From Neobacillus niacini (GTDB lineage Bacteria > Bacillota > Bacilli > Bacillales > Cytobacillaceae): 64,000 nt of DNA. A program made the translations under genes and the position numbers. Below, one piece after another: positions 52,440 to 61,046 of the stretch. Each line of letters starts with the position of its first letter. Position 1 is the first letter of the stretch. The stretch covers positions 1 through 64,000 of the forward strand of contig NZ_JACWFG010000013.1 in the NCBI RefSeq assembly GCF_019749295.1, in the 5' to 3' direction. The notes below the pieces were generated by a model that saw only the letters and a program-made list of their open reading frames with translations, was not told the DNA's origin and did no database searches.

Positions 52440-55001
52440 ATGAATTACGAAGCATTGAAAAAACACATGTTAAAGGATTCATACATAGATATTTCATTTA
52501 AAAAATACCTACATTTTAAAGAAACACCGCTTTATGATGAAGCTTATAAAAGGGAGATACTGTCTAAGCAAAATGAATTTTTAAATGGACAGGATATTAA
52601 CGAGCATACTGTGATTGATATAGTGAAAAAACTCCAAAAAGAAAATCCAACTACTGGAAGCTTTGTTCACTGGAGCAATACAAGTGATTTGGTGAAATAT
52701 ACAGAGGCTCGACCAGAGGAAGTGGCTGATTTATTCAATCTGTTATATGATTCTTCTCTTCACCTCGAGGAGAGAATTGAATCATTTAGGGAAAAAGGCA
52801 AAGCATATAATCCATCGATTTCCTTGGGAGCTCCAATGTTTGCTTATTTGCTTGCTGCACTAGATTACAAAAAATATCCTCTCTATAAGCAAGAAGTGTT
52901 TACAGATCTAAAGAGAACGTTTGGTATACAATTGAAGCTTGGCAGTGTAGGGAATAATTATGAAACCTATTTGATGATGTGTGAAGTGGCACTAAAGCAT
53001 TTAAAGCCATCCTATACTGAATTAACAATGCTTGATATTCAGGATTACTTTTTCTGTAGCACACAATATGATCAAATCATGGTGGAAAGTGCTGTCGAGT
53101 ACCTGCAGGGAATTGCCAAAGAGCTTGCGCATTACATGAAGCACCCAGACCATATGTTAGATCATCTTGCGTCTTTAGATAAAGAACAGTTAATGTTGTT
53201 AAGAGAACAGTACCGAAATAGTGAAAAAGTAAATCTCATCAAATTTATGGTACTAGATAAAATAATTCAATCTGGTTCTGTTAGTATAGGTGAAATGGAA
53301 GAGATTAAAGATCAAGTAAAAGCGAAGTATGAAAAAAACATCCTGCAAGCGTGGAATAATTTTACGATCCTCTTTCAGTTGTATTATTCAGACAAGAAGC
53401 ACAAGGTTCAAGAAGAATTACGAAAAATCCATTCATCTATTCGTCAAATGGAAGAGTTAAAAGAACTGGAATTAGTAGAGGATAAAGTGTTAAACGGTTT
53501 TAACTGGAATCAAAGTTTCGGGGGATCTGAGTGTTGGCTTGCAGTATATGAAAAAAGCTATACCAATCATCGGACAGCTCCTCAGTTTTTTGTATCAGTC
53601 GAAGATAATAAAATTCGGTATGGGCTGGTATACGGCGATCAACATCCAAAAAGAGGACAAAAAAATTGGTCGATTAACTCCACTGCAGACCTGTTTTCAT
53701 TTGAGCAATTCCATCAAAAGATGGTAGAAATAGTAGATGAAATTATAGATGAGGATTCAGAATTAGATCCTGAATCAAAAAATGAAAACGAACCCGAAAT
53801 TAGTACAGACATCTGGATTAAGTTAGTTCAAGACAGGAATATAGTTAAAGAAAGTGATTTAGTCTATCTTTTCAAAATGTATGAATTAGGCGGTGAGGCA
53901 TCGGCTACGCAATTGGCAGCAACACTTGGTAAACATTTTTCTTCCTTTAATGCTCCTGTTGTTCACCTTGCGAAAAGGATATTAGATAAACTTCATCTCA
54001 ATCCACCTATCGATTCAGATGGCAAGGAAAAATATTGGCGAGTACTTTTTGAAGGCGAATATGATAAGGAAGAAAATAATCATTTTATTTGGAGATTAAA
54101 ACCTAACTTGAAGAAAGCAATTGCATCAATAAAATTCGAGTCCCCAGATGAATTGGAAAGTTATACAAAGAAAGATTTTTTAAATGAGGTATTTGTGGAT
54201 GAAAAGCAATTTGATACCATTGCCAATTTGTTAAAGTATAAGAAAAACATTATCTTACAAGGACCTCCAGGTGTAGGGAAGACGTTTGTCTCAAAACGAT
54301 TGGCATTTTCTTTGATGGGTGTTCGAGAAGAAGAGCGTGTGGAGATGGTCCAATTCCATCAAAACTATGCTTATGAAGATTTTGTCATGGGATACAGACC
54401 CAATGAACATGGTTTTTCTCTTCAATATGGTGTATTCTATGATTTTTGTGACCGCGCTTTAAAGAATCCAGAGAAGGATTTCTATTTTATTATTGATGAA
54501 ATAAACCGAGGTAACTTGTCTAAAATCTTTGGTGAGCTTTTTATGCTGATAGAGCGGGATAAGCGTGATGAATTTGTAACCATGGGCTACTCCAAAAATC
54601 CCTTTACGGTTCCGAGCAATGTCTATCTGATTGGTACGATGAATACGGCTGACCGGTCATTAGCTCAATTAGAGGTTGCGTTAAGAAGGCGCTTTGCCTT
54701 TGTAACGCTCGCACCTGCTTTTAATGAAAAATGGCGTAAAGAGCTCCGAGAGTCTGGGGTAACAGAGCTAATGATTGAGAGGATATACGCTGCAGTTGAA
54801 AAGCTAAATAAAGAAATAGGCGGTGATTTCCAACTAGGAAGAGGTTATGAAATAGGGCATTCCTTCTTCACAATGAAGCCTGATAATCTGGATGAAGTTA
54901 GTTGGTATGAGGGGATCATCGCATTTGAAATTTTGCCGTTATTAGAAGAATACTTCTTTGATCGACCTGAAATCGTTAAATCTCTCATTGAGGGAATCTA
55001 A
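52440..55001 (+). CDS. mcrB: McrB-like AAA+ GTPase
   Basis: This 853-residue protein has an N-terminal 580-residue region of mixed recognition domains, including an unusually long helical part and WSINSTADLFSFEQF near 410 (typical of the DUF3578-like region in McrB), followed by the McrB AAA+ core: Walker A LQGPPGVGKTF (605-615), NYAYEDFVMGYRP, Walker B FIIDEINRGNLSK (about 682) and GTMNTADRSLAQLE with arginine-rich LRRRFAF. McrB hexamers translocate modified DNA with GTP and McrC. The ATG has GGAGG 5 bases upstream. It abuts mcrC by one base. Confidence 0.92.
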   Translation: MNYEALKKHMLKDSYIDISFKKYLHFKETPLYDEAYKREILSKQNEFLNGQDINEHTVIDIVKKLQKENPTTGSFVHWSNTSDLVKYTEARPEEVADLFNLLYDSSLHLEERIESFREKGKAYNPSISLGAPMFAYLLAALDYKKYPLYKQEVFTDLKRTFGIQLKLGSVGNNYETYLMMCEVALKHLKPSYTELTMLDIQDYFFCSTQYDQIMVESAVEYLQGIAKELAHYMKHPDHMLDHLASLDKEQLMLLREQYRNSEKVNLIKFMVLDKIIQSGSVSIGEMEEIKDQVKAKYEKNILQAWNNFTILFQLYYSDKKHKVQEELRKIHSSIRQMEELKELELVEDKVLNGFNWNQSFGGSECWLAVYEKSYTNHRTAPQFFVSVEDNKIRYGLVYGDQHPKRGQKNWSINSTADLFSFEQFHQKMVEIVDEIIDEDSELDPESKNENEPEISTDIWIKLVQDRNIVKESDLVYLFKMYELGGEASATQLAATLGKHFSSFNAPVVHLAKRILDKLHLNPPIDSDGKEKYWRVLFEGEYDKEENNHFIWRLKPNLKKAIASIKFESPDELESYTKKDFLNEVFVDEKQFDTIANLLKYKKNIILQGPPGVGKTFVSKRLAFSLMGVREEERVEMVQFHQNYAYEDFVMGYRPNEHGFSLQYGVFYDFCDRALKNPEKDFYFIIDEINRGNLSKIFGELFMLIERDKRDEFVTMGYSKNPFTVPSNVYLIGTMNTADRSLAQLEVALRRRFAFVTLAPAFNEKWRKELRESGVTELMIERIYAAVEKLNKEIGGDFQLGRGYEIGHSFFTMKPDNLDEVSWYEGIIAFEILPLLEEYFFDRPEIVKSLIEGI

Positions 55002-55002
55002 T

Positions 55003-56031
55003 ATGGAACCTTTGTTTAAAGTTCCCATACGCAATTTATTCTGTTTACTCAGTTATATGAATGAAATGCCCGAATTGGTTAACAGTCTGAATGAAGTCGA
55101 TGAAGACATCATTACCTATGACTTTATCGCCAAGCAATTTCTAAATGAAGCCGAGGCTATAAAACGAAGAGGGTTTATAAAAAATTATGAAGTCATTCAG
55201 GAAGCCACAAGTCATCTGGGCGGTAGACTCATGATGAATGAATCTATGCCTTATATAGTAGCAAAACAGCCAAAAGTGGTTTGCGAGAAGGATCAATATT
55301 CACCCAATAATGTGTGGAATCAAATTATGAAAAGTACGTTAATAGGAATTAGCCGCAATCGTTTTGTAAAAGCTGAAACAAGAAAAAGAAGTTTTGCCTT
55401 TCTTGATTATTTTCAAGAGGTTGATTCACCTTCGCTTACAAATGAAATGTTTTTAAAACTTTATTATAGTAGACATAATTCACACTATAAACGAATGATT
55501 CAGATCTCTCGCTTATTGCATGAATTTACATTGTTATCTCATAAAAATGGAAACTGGAGTTTATTTTCGGCGGAACTAGATGAAACTTTCCTGAATCAAA
55601 TCTTTGAAAGATTCTTGTTTAACTTTTTTCGAATAGAACAAAGAGATTACAAGGTTCAATCGGAGATAATGCAGTGGCACCTGCAAGGAAATCAATCCTT
55701 GTTGCCAGTGATGAAGACAGATATTTCATTAACTCATATGAATAGACATGAAAAGATTGTAATGGATGCCAAGTTCTATAAAAACACCTTTCAAGAAAAC
55801 TATGGGAAGTCCACATTCCATAGTCACAACCTATATCAAATGTTTACCTATTTAATGCACCAGCCTAAAGAGCTTAATCTTAGAGGGATCTTAATCTATC
55901 CATTTAATGGCGTGGACGTTGATGAGTCCCTTCTCTGGGATAGTAGAATGACGATGGAAGTAATGACTCTTAACTTAAATGATTCATGGAAGGATATTTA
56001 CAATAAGTTAATGTCTATTGTTATACAATAG
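55003..56031 (+). CDS. mcrC: McrC-like restriction subunit
   Basis: The protein has about 342 residues from ATG 55003 behind GAGGGA, directly after mcrB (the frame extends back to 54958 but that start would overlap mcrB). N-terminal IRNLFCLLSYMNEMPELV is typical of McrC family starts, a middle helical region follows, and the C-terminal nuclease has a PD-(D/E)XK set: KTDISLTH (Asp near 240) and IVMDAKFYK (D-A-K near 255). McrC stimulates McrB and cuts DNA containing methylated or hydroxymethylated cytosine. Length is normal. Confidence 0.9.
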   Translation: MEPLFKVPIRNLFCLLSYMNEMPELVNSLNEVDEDIITYDFIAKQFLNEAEAIKRRGFIKNYEVIQEATSHLGGRLMMNESMPYIVAKQPKVVCEKDQYSPNNVWNQIMKSTLIGISRNRFVKAETRKRSFAFLDYFQEVDSPSLTNEMFLKLYYSRHNSHYKRMIQISRLLHEFTLLSHKNGNWSLFSAELDETFLNQIFERFLFNFFRIEQRDYKVQSEIMQWHLQGNQSLLPVMKTDISLTHMNRHEKIVMDAKFYKNTFQENYGKSTFHSHNLYQMFTYLMHQPKELNLRGILIYPFNGVDVDESLLWDSRMTMEVMTLNLNDSWKDIYNKLMSIVIQ

Positions 56032-56314
56032 TGCGATACTAAGGGAGAATTTATATCGCAAAGTGAATGGCTAGAGCAGTAGATAATAAATAATGAATTA
56101 ATTCCTTTATGGCTCGAAAAAGGAATCGCATCAATTGGATGGTCCTAACTAGGGAATCCCCCAAAATTTTAGGAATAGAAATTCCTTTATCGAGAGATCA
56201 CTTGAAACTTAAAATTAGAATGCGTGCCAATAAGGAAACATTTTCTTCCTTGTCTGATAGCGGCGGCTATTAGCATACTAATGATAGAACATAATCATTA
56301 GCAGGGAGGAAATT

Positions 56315-56443
56315 ATGAGCAAGACAGAGGAATTAAAAAAGGAATTGCAGGTTTTGACTAGTCGACGTGAACGGATGCAACAGAACCTTTATGAAGTAGA
56401 AAAACGCATCAACAAAATTGTCAATGAATTGAAAAAACCATAA
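56315..56443 (+). CDS. 42-residue coiled-coil peptide
   Basis: This small ORF has a strong GGGAGG site 5 bases before ATG. The protein MSKTEELKKELQVLTSRRER and onward to VEKRINKIVNELKK is one long amphipathic helix. It is followed by a terminator (56495-56516), supporting a real transcript. Such short coiled-coil proteins are common in Bacillus and are often spore or stress related, but the function here is unknown. Confidence 0.6.
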   Translation: MSKTEELKKELQVLTSRRERMQQNLYEVEKRINKIVNELKKP

Positions 56444-56494
56444 AAAGGATGGAAGAGCACCGTTAGTGTTCTTGACAACGTAAATATTTTTCTG

Positions 56495-56516
56495 GGCTGC
56501 TGCGGCAGCCTTTTTC
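56495..56516 (+). terminator. rho-independent terminator
   Basis: GGCTGC/GCAGCC with a TGCG loop is followed by TTTTTCTTTT, 51 bases after the small peptide gene. Confidence 0.75.
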
Positions 56517-56670
56517 TTTTCCTACGGGTTCGTTTAATTCAACCATCATTGCTACATCACAAGATAGGTATGAATGTGTTTTAGGAAATAAAAAACCATA
56601 TATATCCTGACCAAGCCATTTGGTGGCGCCTAAAGAAGGGATATCGGGATAAAGAATTGCGTCTGCACTT

Positions 56671-56790
56671 AAATGTTTGTTAATAAATAAACAACATAAA
56701 AATGTGTTTGTTTATCTGTTGACTAAAACAAACATTTATCTTATTGTGTTTATAAATATACAAACAAAATAAGTTAACGTTTGTCTTTTT
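56671..56790 (+). promoter_or_regulatory. promoter with inverted-repeat operator
   Basis: The -35 box TTGACT (56719-56724) and TATTGT (56742-56747) are 17 bases apart. Around them AAATGTGTTTGTTT (56700-56713) and AAAACAAACATTT (56725-56737) form an inverted repeat with the -35 in its loop. More ACAAAC/GTTTGT units occur at 56677 and 56760-56784. This is a good candidate for self-regulation by the adjacent HTH protein. Confidence 0.5.
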
Positions 56791-56812
56791 ATTCGATTGG
56801 AAGTGATAAACG

Positions 56813-57559
56813 ATGGAACTATCAACTATGTTTTGGAGTGCTTCTTTGGATGAACTGAAAAGTGGGTATATTCAAGACAGTTCTTCATTTACTTGTCTAC
56901 TATGTGGGGAAAGAATTGAAAAAGGGATTGTGTACCCTTATGAAAATAGGTTTTATGAAGCCGAAAGGTATATGCGTATTCATATTGAACGTACACACCA
57001 GTCCGTATTTGACTATTTACTTGGCATGGACAAGAAACTCATCGGTCTTACTGAACATCAAAGGAATCTGCTATCCCTTTTTTATCAGGGGAAAGATGAT
57101 AAAGAAATACAAAAAGAACTCAACATCGGAAGTGCCTCTACCATTCGTCATCATCGCTTTGCTCTAAAAGAAAAGGAACGTCAGGCAAGGGTCTTTTTAG
57201 CATTGATGGAACTGCTGAAAGAAAAAGATGAATATGCACCAGCGTTTGTACCAGTGCATAAAACGGCGACAATGGTCGATGAGAGATATAATATTACCCA
57301 AGATGAACACGATCAATTTGTTCACAAATACTTCTCTGATGGAGTATTGACCAAATTTCCTCAAAAGGAAAAACAAAGACTTGTGATCCTTAGAGAAATT
57401 TCGAACCATTTACAAAAAGATTATCAATATGATGAACAAGAATTAAATAAACTTTTGAAAGGCTTTTATGAGGATTACGTGTTAATAAGAAGATATTTGG
57501 TCGATTACGGATTTTTAGACCGTACAGCAGATGGTAGCAAGTATTGGGTGAAAAAATAA
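56813..57559 (+). CDS. LuxR-HTH / DUF2087 transcriptional regulator
   Basis: This 248-residue protein starts near a GGAAGTG site. Residues 28-65 hold a zinc-finger-like segment (CLLCGERIEKG and HIERTH). Residues 75-120 form a LuxR-type helix-turn-helix (LTEHQRNLLSLFYQGKDDKE, IGSASTIRHHRF). The C-terminal 70 residues match DUF2087: KEKQRLVILREISNHL, YEDYVLIRRYLVDYGFLDRT and DGSKYWVK. In Bacillus such regulators often sit next to a small GIY-YIG-like gene, as here (28-base gap). The upstream inverted repeats suggest autoregulation. Confidence 0.8.
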   Translation: MELSTMFWSASLDELKSGYIQDSSSFTCLLCGERIEKGIVYPYENRFYEAERYMRIHIERTHQSVFDYLLGMDKKLIGLTEHQRNLLSLFYQGKDDKEIQKELNIGSASTIRHHRFALKEKERQARVFLALMELLKEKDEYAPAFVPVHKTATMVDERYNITQDEHDQFVHKYFSDGVLTKFPQKEKQRLVILREISNHLQKDYQYDEQELNKLLKGFYEDYVLIRRYLVDYGFLDRTADGSKYWVKK

Positions 57560-57586
57560 ATCAATAATAGTAGGAGAAAAACAAAC

Positions 57587-57943
57587 ATGAATCGCAAAAA
57601 AGAGTTAAAACAACAATTTAAAGAAGCTGCCGTTGAAGCAGGAATTTATCAGATAAAGAATACAATCAATAATAAATTATTCGTTGATAGTACCAAAAAC
57701 TTTAAAACTTTGAATGGCTTAAAATTTATGCTTGAAACAAATGGGTACACCACCAGCAGAGAGCTGCAAAAAGAATGGAATCAGTATGGAAAAGACGCTT
57801 TTAGAATTGACATACTAGAAAAATTAAAAAAGAGTGATGAACCTTATTTTACCGAAAAAGAAGCTTTAGCAGCGCTTGAAGAAAAATGGCTAGAAACGTT
57901 ACAACCCTATGGTGAACATGGCTACAACCAAAAAAAGGCTTAA
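57587..57943 (+). CDS. GIY-YIG-like small protein with altered motif
   Basis: This 118-residue protein has an AGGAG site 9 bases upstream. AGIYQIKNTINNKLFVDSTKN (residues 18-38) matches the GIY-YIG start, but the second half of the motif, usually Y/F-I-G-S-T-R-N in this family, reads FVDSTKN: the Gly is Asp and the usual Arg is Lys. The rest (GLKFMLETNGYTTSRELQ, YGKDAFRIDILEKL) keeps the fold. It may have lost nuclease activity and act as a partner of the DUF2087 regulator in front of it. Confidence 0.75.
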   Translation: MNRKKELKQQFKEAAVEAGIYQIKNTINNKLFVDSTKNFKTLNGLKFMLETNGYTTSRELQKEWNQYGKDAFRIDILEKLKKSDEPYFTEKEALAALEEKWLETLQPYGEHGYNQKKA

Positions 57944-58111
57944 GTGCTCAGCCCCTATAAATATTACCAAAGATGTTTTTTGAAGATTTGTTTTATAGGT
58001 ATAAAATATGGGAACATATCTTTTTTACAATATAAATTTATGGTTAGTAGAAAAGAAACAAGTGAAAGATAATGAAATCAATGATAGTACTAGAATACGG
58101 AGGAAAAACGA

Positions 58112-58432
58112 ATGAAATTTCCAAATGATGCTGATGGAAATGCTTTACATAGTCTATATAAAGATGGAGTGAATTTTAAAAAACAACAATCAGTAGACTT
58201 TTTTGTTGCTGTGCCTGATAAAGCAACAGGTGAGAAATTATCGCAAGTACTAAAAGAAGAAGGATTCAATTGTTTCTTAGAGCAAGACGACGAAACGGAA
58301 GAGTGGGCATGTTGCTGCTCTAAAAGAATGTTATTAAATTACAATAAAATAATTAAAATACAGAATCAATTAAATGACTTAAGTAAACCACATGGGGGTT
58401 TTTCTGACGGTTGGGGAGTTTTTGTAGACTAA
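58112..58432 (+). CDS. RraB-family protein, copy 2
   Basis: This 106-residue protein is almost identical to the gene at 48700-49020 and its start region (GGAGGAAAAACGAATG) is the same. Differences are mainly conservative (for example E/N at residue 10, E/D at 28). It carries the RraB pattern FPNDADG...FFVAVPD...GGFSDGWGVF. The high DNA similarity, including silent sites, implies a fairly recent duplication or gene conversion between the copies. Confidence 0.85.
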   Translation: MKFPNDADGNALHSLYKDGVNFKKQQSVDFFVAVPDKATGEKLSQVLKEEGFNCFLEQDDETEEWACCCSKRMLLNYNKIIKIQNQLNDLSKPHGGFSDGWGVFVD

Positions 58433-58542
58433 AGGAATGGATTATGCTTCCGACTTATCCTAACAGAGGAACCTAATTAGGATTAATGTTTTTATTCAAG
58501 TAACGTCCTATTAGTGGTACAAGAACATTATATTAAAGGAAA

Positions 58543-58571
58543 AAGTTTGGGATGTTTCCCAAGCTTTTTTT
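58543..58571 (+). terminator. rho-independent terminator
   Basis: The stem AAGTTTGGGA/TCCCAAGCTT with a TGTT loop is followed by TTTTTTT, 110 bases after RraB copy 2. The rest of 58433-58873 is AT-rich without a gene. Confidence 0.75.
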
Positions 58572-58873
58572 GTAATTTTTATTGTTAATTTCCATTTTGC
58601 TACGAAATTGAGTGTAATTTTGGCAGCAAATTTCTCCACGTTAATATTTAATTTGATTTCTACCCTTTTTTTTCGAAGTGCTTAAACCATAGCTCGTCAA
58701 ATAAGGGTTGATGATAATTTAACCATAACTAATCCTACTTAACATGTAATAAATGAATTTTTTAAAAGACTGTTTAACAATAAATAAGATATAATTATAA
58801 ATAAAATTTTATTGATTATCGATAAATAGTATGGTAAATTTCAAATTGACACTAAATAAATGAGGTGCTTTTG

Positions 58874-59356
58874 ATGAAACGAGGATCAACTACCTTTTTA
58901 AAGATCGCTCTTTTTCTTATAGGAATTCCTATTCTTGCTTTGTGTATATTTGTATTACCTTTAATCATGAAAGATGCAGGTGAAGGTAGTGCAGAGATGG
59001 CTTATGTCCTTTATGGCATTTTAACGATTATGTACGTTTCGGCGATCCCTTTTTACTTTGCACTGTATCAAGCTTTTATTCTTTTAAGCTATATTGACAA
59101 AAACAAAGCTTTCTCGGATATTTCGGTAAAAGCTTTGAAGAAAATCAAAAATTGTGCAACTACCATCAGTATTCTGTTTGTGGCAGGTATGCCGCTCTTC
59201 TATATTGTAGGGGAGGTAGATGATGCCCCCGGTGTCATTGTAATCGGAATGGTCATTATTTTTGCATCTATGGTGATATCTGTATTTGCTGCCGTTCTCC
59301 AAAGACTCTTGCAAGAAGCCATTCATATAAAATCTGAAAATGATTTAACGATCTGA
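58874..59356 (+). CDS. DUF2975 membrane protein
   Basis: This protein of about 160 residues starts at ATG 58874 behind GAGGTG. Four membrane helices (residues 9-30, 42-66, 98-115, 123-146) with short loops fit the DUF2975 family, small integral membrane proteins of Firmicutes whose function is unknown. It is directly followed by an XRE regulator gene (gap 10 bases), the usual family arrangement, suggesting a membrane protein paired with a DNA-binding regulator. Confidence 0.8.
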   Translation: MKRGSTTFLKIALFLIGIPILALCIFVLPLIMKDAGEGSAEMAYVLYGILTIMYVSAIPFYFALYQAFILLSYIDKNKAFSDISVKALKKIKNCATTISILFVAGMPLFYIVGEVDDAPGVIVIGMVIIFASMVISVFAAVLQRLLQEAIHIKSENDLTI

Positions 59357-59366
59357 GGTGAAAACA

Positions 59367-59579
59367 ATGGCGATCATCATAAATATTGATGTCATGCTGG
59401 CAAAAAGGAAAATGAGTGTGACGGAACTATCAGAGAAGGTTGGAATTACCATGGCCAATCTTTCCATTTTGAAGAATGGGAAGGCGAAGGCGATTAGATT
59501 TTCAACATTAGAAGCTATATGTAAAGCTTTGGATTGTCAACCAGGGGATATTTTAGAATACAGAGATGACGATTTGTGA
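59367..59579 (+). CDS. small XRE-type HTH regulator
   Basis: This 70-residue protein starts at ATG 59367, behind GAGGTG. A single Cro/C1-type helix-turn-helix is evident (MLAKRKMSVTELSEKVGIT, NLSILKNGKAKAIRFSTLE, CKALDCQPGDIL), as in YozG-like regulators. It is paired with the DUF2975 membrane protein, and this pair is a recurring unit in Bacilli. It probably regulates its own operon. The uppS paralogue starts 48 bases after it. Confidence 0.85.
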   Translation: MAIIINIDVMLAKRKMSVTELSEKVGITMANLSILKNGKAKAIRFSTLEAICKALDCQPGDILEYRDDDL

Positions 59580-59626
59580 TATTTGAATATAACGAGTGAA
59601 AAACATGTTTCGGAGGCGGAATGTAA

Positions 59627-60385
59627 ATGAGAATACCCTTTTTTACTACTACTAAACAACCGGAAGAATTCATCGATATTTCGGAAGAAAATATACCGGA
59701 CCATATCGCCATCATTATGGACGGAAATGGACGCTGGGCGCAAAAGCGCGGCATGCCGAGAATGGCTGGCCATAAAGAAGGCATATCTACCGTTGTAAAA
59801 ATCGTAAAGGAAGCAGTCAAATACAAGGTGAAGGCTCTGACTCTTTATACATTTTCTACGGAAAACTGGAAACGTCCAAAGCCCGAGGTCGACACCATCT
59901 TGAAACTGCCTAAGGAGTTTCTACATATCTATTTGCCAGATCTTATGGCGAATGATGTACGTATTGAGACCATTGGCGATATCGAACATCTTCCGGCCCA
60001 TACACGAAAAGCCGTCCAGTATGCTGTGGACAGTACTCGAAGCAATAACGGCCTTCAGCTGAATTTTGCGCTAAACTATGGAGGTAGACAAGAAATTCTA
60101 ACTGCCATGAAAGATATATTCGCAGATATAAACGATGCGAAATTGTCGATGGATGAAGTAGATGAACGGACGTTTTCAAGATACCTGTACACAACTGGTT
60201 TGCCAGACCCTGACCTGTTAATTCGAACTGGCGGTGAAAAACGCTTGAGTAATTACTTGCTTTGGCAAATGGCCTACACCGAGTTCTGGTTCACTGATGT
60301 CCTTTGGCCCGATTTCTCCGAGAAGGAATTTATCCAGGCGCTTGAGGAGTACGGTCAAAGAAAGAGACGGTTTGGCGGGCTATAA
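59627..60385 (+). CDS. uppS: isoprenyl transferase, UppS-like paralogue
   Basis: This 252-residue cis-prenyltransferase has all core motifs: HIAIIMDGNGRWAQKRG (residues 25-41; catalytic Asp and the DGNGRW box), LTLYTFSTENW, and LLIRTGGEKRLSNYLLWQMAY with the C-terminal Glu-Phe-Trp-Phe block. The enzyme condenses isopentenyl diphosphate to undecaprenyl diphosphate, the wall-lipid carrier. The main uppS of Bacillus lies in the frr-uppS-cdsA cluster; none of those genes is here, so this is probably a second copy. RTGGEKR replaces the usual RTSGEQR. Confidence 0.88.
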   Translation: MRIPFFTTTKQPEEFIDISEENIPDHIAIIMDGNGRWAQKRGMPRMAGHKEGISTVVKIVKEAVKYKVKALTLYTFSTENWKRPKPEVDTILKLPKEFLHIYLPDLMANDVRIETIGDIEHLPAHTRKAVQYAVDSTRSNNGLQLNFALNYGGRQEILTAMKDIFADINDAKLSMDEVDERTFSRYLYTTGLPDPDLLIRTGGEKRLSNYLLWQMAYTEFWFTDVLWPDFSEKEFIQALEEYGQRKRRFGGL

Positions 60386-60433
60386 GTCTTTATACTAAGG
60401 GAAAAGGCCCCACATGGTCAGAAGACTAGAATA

Positions 60434-60470
60434 GAAAAATTCCTTGGTTATGGCAACCAAGGAATTTTTC
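60434..60470. terminator. bidirectional terminator
   Basis: A perfect 16-bp stem GAAAAATTCCTTGGTT/AACCAAGGAATTTTTC with a 5-base loop separates the convergent uppS-like and small charged protein genes. Confidence 0.85.
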
Positions 60471-60853
60471 TATTTTCTAGCTAGAACGCCCTTTTTCACT
60501 AGATTAACAAGTGTCCCTTTATTCTTATACCGATTGTAAGCAATCAATCTATTAAGATCTTTAATAGTTAAAAGGGATGGTTCGATTGCCAGTTCAAATT
60601 CATCTTTTACTTTTTCAATCAACGATAGCGCATATTCAATCTGCTTTGCTGATAGAGTGTAATCTTCTTCAAGGCTAGTGCCTCTCCCGTGGGATAATTG
60701 TTCTGTTTGGCTATTTTCTAATGACGCTGCATGCTCTTTCAGTTTTGCCTCAACGATGGACTCAACCTCTGCCTGGCTGATAGATTGGTTCTGCTGAGGG
60801 CTGTTGGATTGAGGTGTTTTAAATAGTTTTTCTATTATTCCTTTTAACATCAT
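60470..60853 (-). CDS. small charged protein, copy 2
   Basis: This 127-residue protein is a paralogue of the gene at 50075-50422. The N-terminus (MMLKGIIEKLFKTP) is followed by a Gln/Ser-rich stretch, a coiled-coil segment (AEVESIVEAKLKEHAASLE) and the conserved C-terminal half with DYTLSAKQIEYALSLIEKV and NRLIAYNRYKNKG. It appears to be the full-length form; copy 1 has a different N-terminus. Function unknown. Like copy 1 it follows an RraB gene on the opposite strand, with other genes between. Confidence 0.7.
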   Translation of the reverse strand: MMLKGIIEKLFKTPQSNSPQQNQSISQAEVESIVEAKLKEHAASLENSQTEQLSHGRGTSLEEDYTLSAKQIEYALSLIEKVKDEFELAIEPSLLTIKDLNRLIAYNRYKNKGTLVNLVKKGVLARK

Positions 60854-61046
60854 TTCACTCCGGTCTCTTTAAGACTTCCACTTTAGTCTTATTTTACTAT
60901 AATACTATTATTAATAGAAAATATTGCAAAATACAATACTTTTAGTCAAAAAATGCCAATAATTCAAGAAGATATTGTAATATTTTTAGGATGATTGTCC
61001 TAATTGTAGTATAATGGAGAAAATTGCAATTTTTGGAGCGGTTGTT

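Noticed and set aside
54958-55002. Upstream start for mcrC overlapping mcrB
   Set aside because: The ATG at 55003 has a GAGGGA site and directly follows the mcrB stop, and the extra 15 residues do not fit the family N-terminus.
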